Part shown: one piece after another, positions 62,663-64,000 of the stretch
Layout: each line of letters opens with the position of its first letter
Position numbering within the stretch: position 1 is the stretch's first letter
Source of the DNA: Polydactylus sextarius
Taxonomy: Eukaryota; Chordata; Actinopteri; Polynemidae
Assembly (NCBI GenBank): GCA_016801845.1
Contig: CM028912.1
Coordinates: 17,544,001-17,608,000 of the forward strand
Length of the DNA stretch: 64,000 nucleotides
Direction: 5' to 3'
Position numbers and translations under genes: made by a program
Notes under the pieces: model-generated
Database searches by the model: none
What the model was told of the DNA's origin: nothing
What the model saw: only the letters and a program-made list of their open reading frames with translations

Positions 62663-64000
62663 TTGCGTTTACATTTTTATGTGTGACTCAAATAACACTG
62701 AATGAGTGTGGAGATGAGGAATGTCATTTAAAGCTGTAGGAGTTGGTGTCCAACTGGCAGAAACATGCACTCCTATGTTTTGATGACAATGGAAGTTATA
62801 TTAGCCATATTAGTAAATGCTGACAGGCTGTAACTGATATAATAACTGCTAGAGACAGGACCTACTGTGTGGGCAGTTTTAGAAAAAAGTAGCAGCCACA
62901 TTTCAGTCATGACAAGAGAGAGGATTTAATGTCTCAAAATGTAACCTCACACTGACAAACTTTTATTACGACATAAACACTTTGAATATCAACACCGGAG
63001 GCCAGATGTGCCATCATTTTCTCATTCAGCCTCTGATTGTTAACATAAACAGTACGAAACAGCAGCTCTACCTGATGTTACATCACAGATACCATGACCT
63101 GGTAAACCCCAGAATCAACCTGTGCTCCCTGTGCTTTATGGTGTTCAATATAGCACAAGATTATTCCCTGAATGTAGCATCATTCCAGTGTTCACTGTTT
63201 AAGAATAATCTTTGATTAGTCCTGTGTTGGTGTGTGAAATGAGCTTTGATTGACTCAGTCAGGTGAAGTTGCAGTAATACGCAATTAGATTTTAGCAGAC
63301 CTGCTATAGATGTGTCCAAACAGCCTTAATTACGTTGTCTAATGGCTGTAACAGTTTTCATTGGCAGCCAGATGTCAAATATTTGCTAATAATGAATCAG
63401 CTGAAATACGCCACTTACTGACATTCAGACATGTACTGGAGACAAACTCTTGTCTATACTAGATGTTTGAAATTCTGTTGTGCTGTCAAATCATTAGTCT
63501 CTTTTCTTATTTAAAGCTATATAGTTTTTTGGAGAATTTAAGCTCAATATATTTTATAAAGACATGCTTATGAATTAAGGATGGACAAATTCTCCTAGAT
63601 TTGTTTGTTTGCACTTGTGAAAACACTTTCCTTAGCTTTGACCAAAAGTAATAAAAGGGACGTGCAATTCATGCACTTTGAATTGCATCTGCAATTGCTT
63701 TTCAGTTGTCAAAGACTGTAACTGATTACTTTATCTACTGGTGACTGAGATGCAGCTCAAAGCTTTAGTAAAAGCCACTAAGCGGACCTTGAATTGAATT
63801 GAAACTATTTCCAAGGGTAAAGTTAAACATTCATGCTCAACTGATTTCTAATTTGTGCTATTATCTCATTAAGAGTGTGAGATTTCATTTTGTCTTTTTA
63901 TATATCCTGTATAAATGATTTGTGTTTATACACATAGCTCATTCTGTTTACTGTTTGATGTTTGTAAAAGGTAAATTTTATTAAATTTAATAAAATGTGT
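62663..64000 (+). other. faim 3' UTR and flank
   Basis: No coding sequence is recognised. Candidate poly(A) signals are at about 63,649 (AATAAA) and 63,989-63,994. The window ends just after the second, so the full 3' UTR may or may not be included. Confidence 0.5.

Overview
This is vertebrate genomic DNA, almost certainly from a teleost fish. It has large introns with GT..AG borders, AATAAA signals, many CA/TA/GA microsatellites and A/T-rich intergenic DNA. It carries five recognisable protein-coding genes, whose proteins look like ray-finned fish members of vertebrate families. I cannot name the species. I see no prokaryotic, viral or CRISPR content.

Layout: 1-11,124 is intergenic, with microsatellites and one possible LINE remnant. 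At 11,125-20,658 (minus) and 22,314-32,266 (plus) lie two complete, 17-exon lactase-phlorizin hydrolase (lct) genes. They are arranged head to head around a 1.65-kb shared promoter interval. Both keep the four-part GH1 repeat structure of vertebrate LPH, a signal peptide and a C-terminal membrane anchor. The copies are clearly diverged over much of their length but almost identical in separate blocks, one of which includes whole introns. This is the expected signature of gene conversion between palindrome arms. In both copies repeat II lacks both catalytic glutamates. Repeat III has Gln in place of the acid/base Glu. Only repeat IV (lactase) keeps both.

The plus-strand lct copy runs tail to tail into a gamma-connexin gene (gjc1/Cx45, fish Cx43.4 type; minus, CDS 34,731-35,979). 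The connexin has a CpG-containing promoter and non-coding first exon near 40,466-40,760, and its last four codons lie in a separate 3' exon. A 15-kb gene-free interval (40,761-56,230) holds microsatellites, a 300-bp hAT-like non-autonomous transposon with target-site duplication, and a second TIR-like repeat. A two-exon CXC chemokine receptor gene (cxcr2-like; plus, 56,231-58,047) follows. The window ends with faim (plus, 60,782-62,662, four coding exons), whose promoter region carries a CTCF-type motif and a palindromic RFX X-box.

The genes have no operon-like link. The functional story is the duplicated, co-evolving intestinal disaccharidase pair. Connexin, chemokine receptor and apoptosis-inhibitor genes are ordinary neighbours. 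Exon borders were placed by hand from GT..AG signals, reading-frame phase and agreement between the two lct copies.
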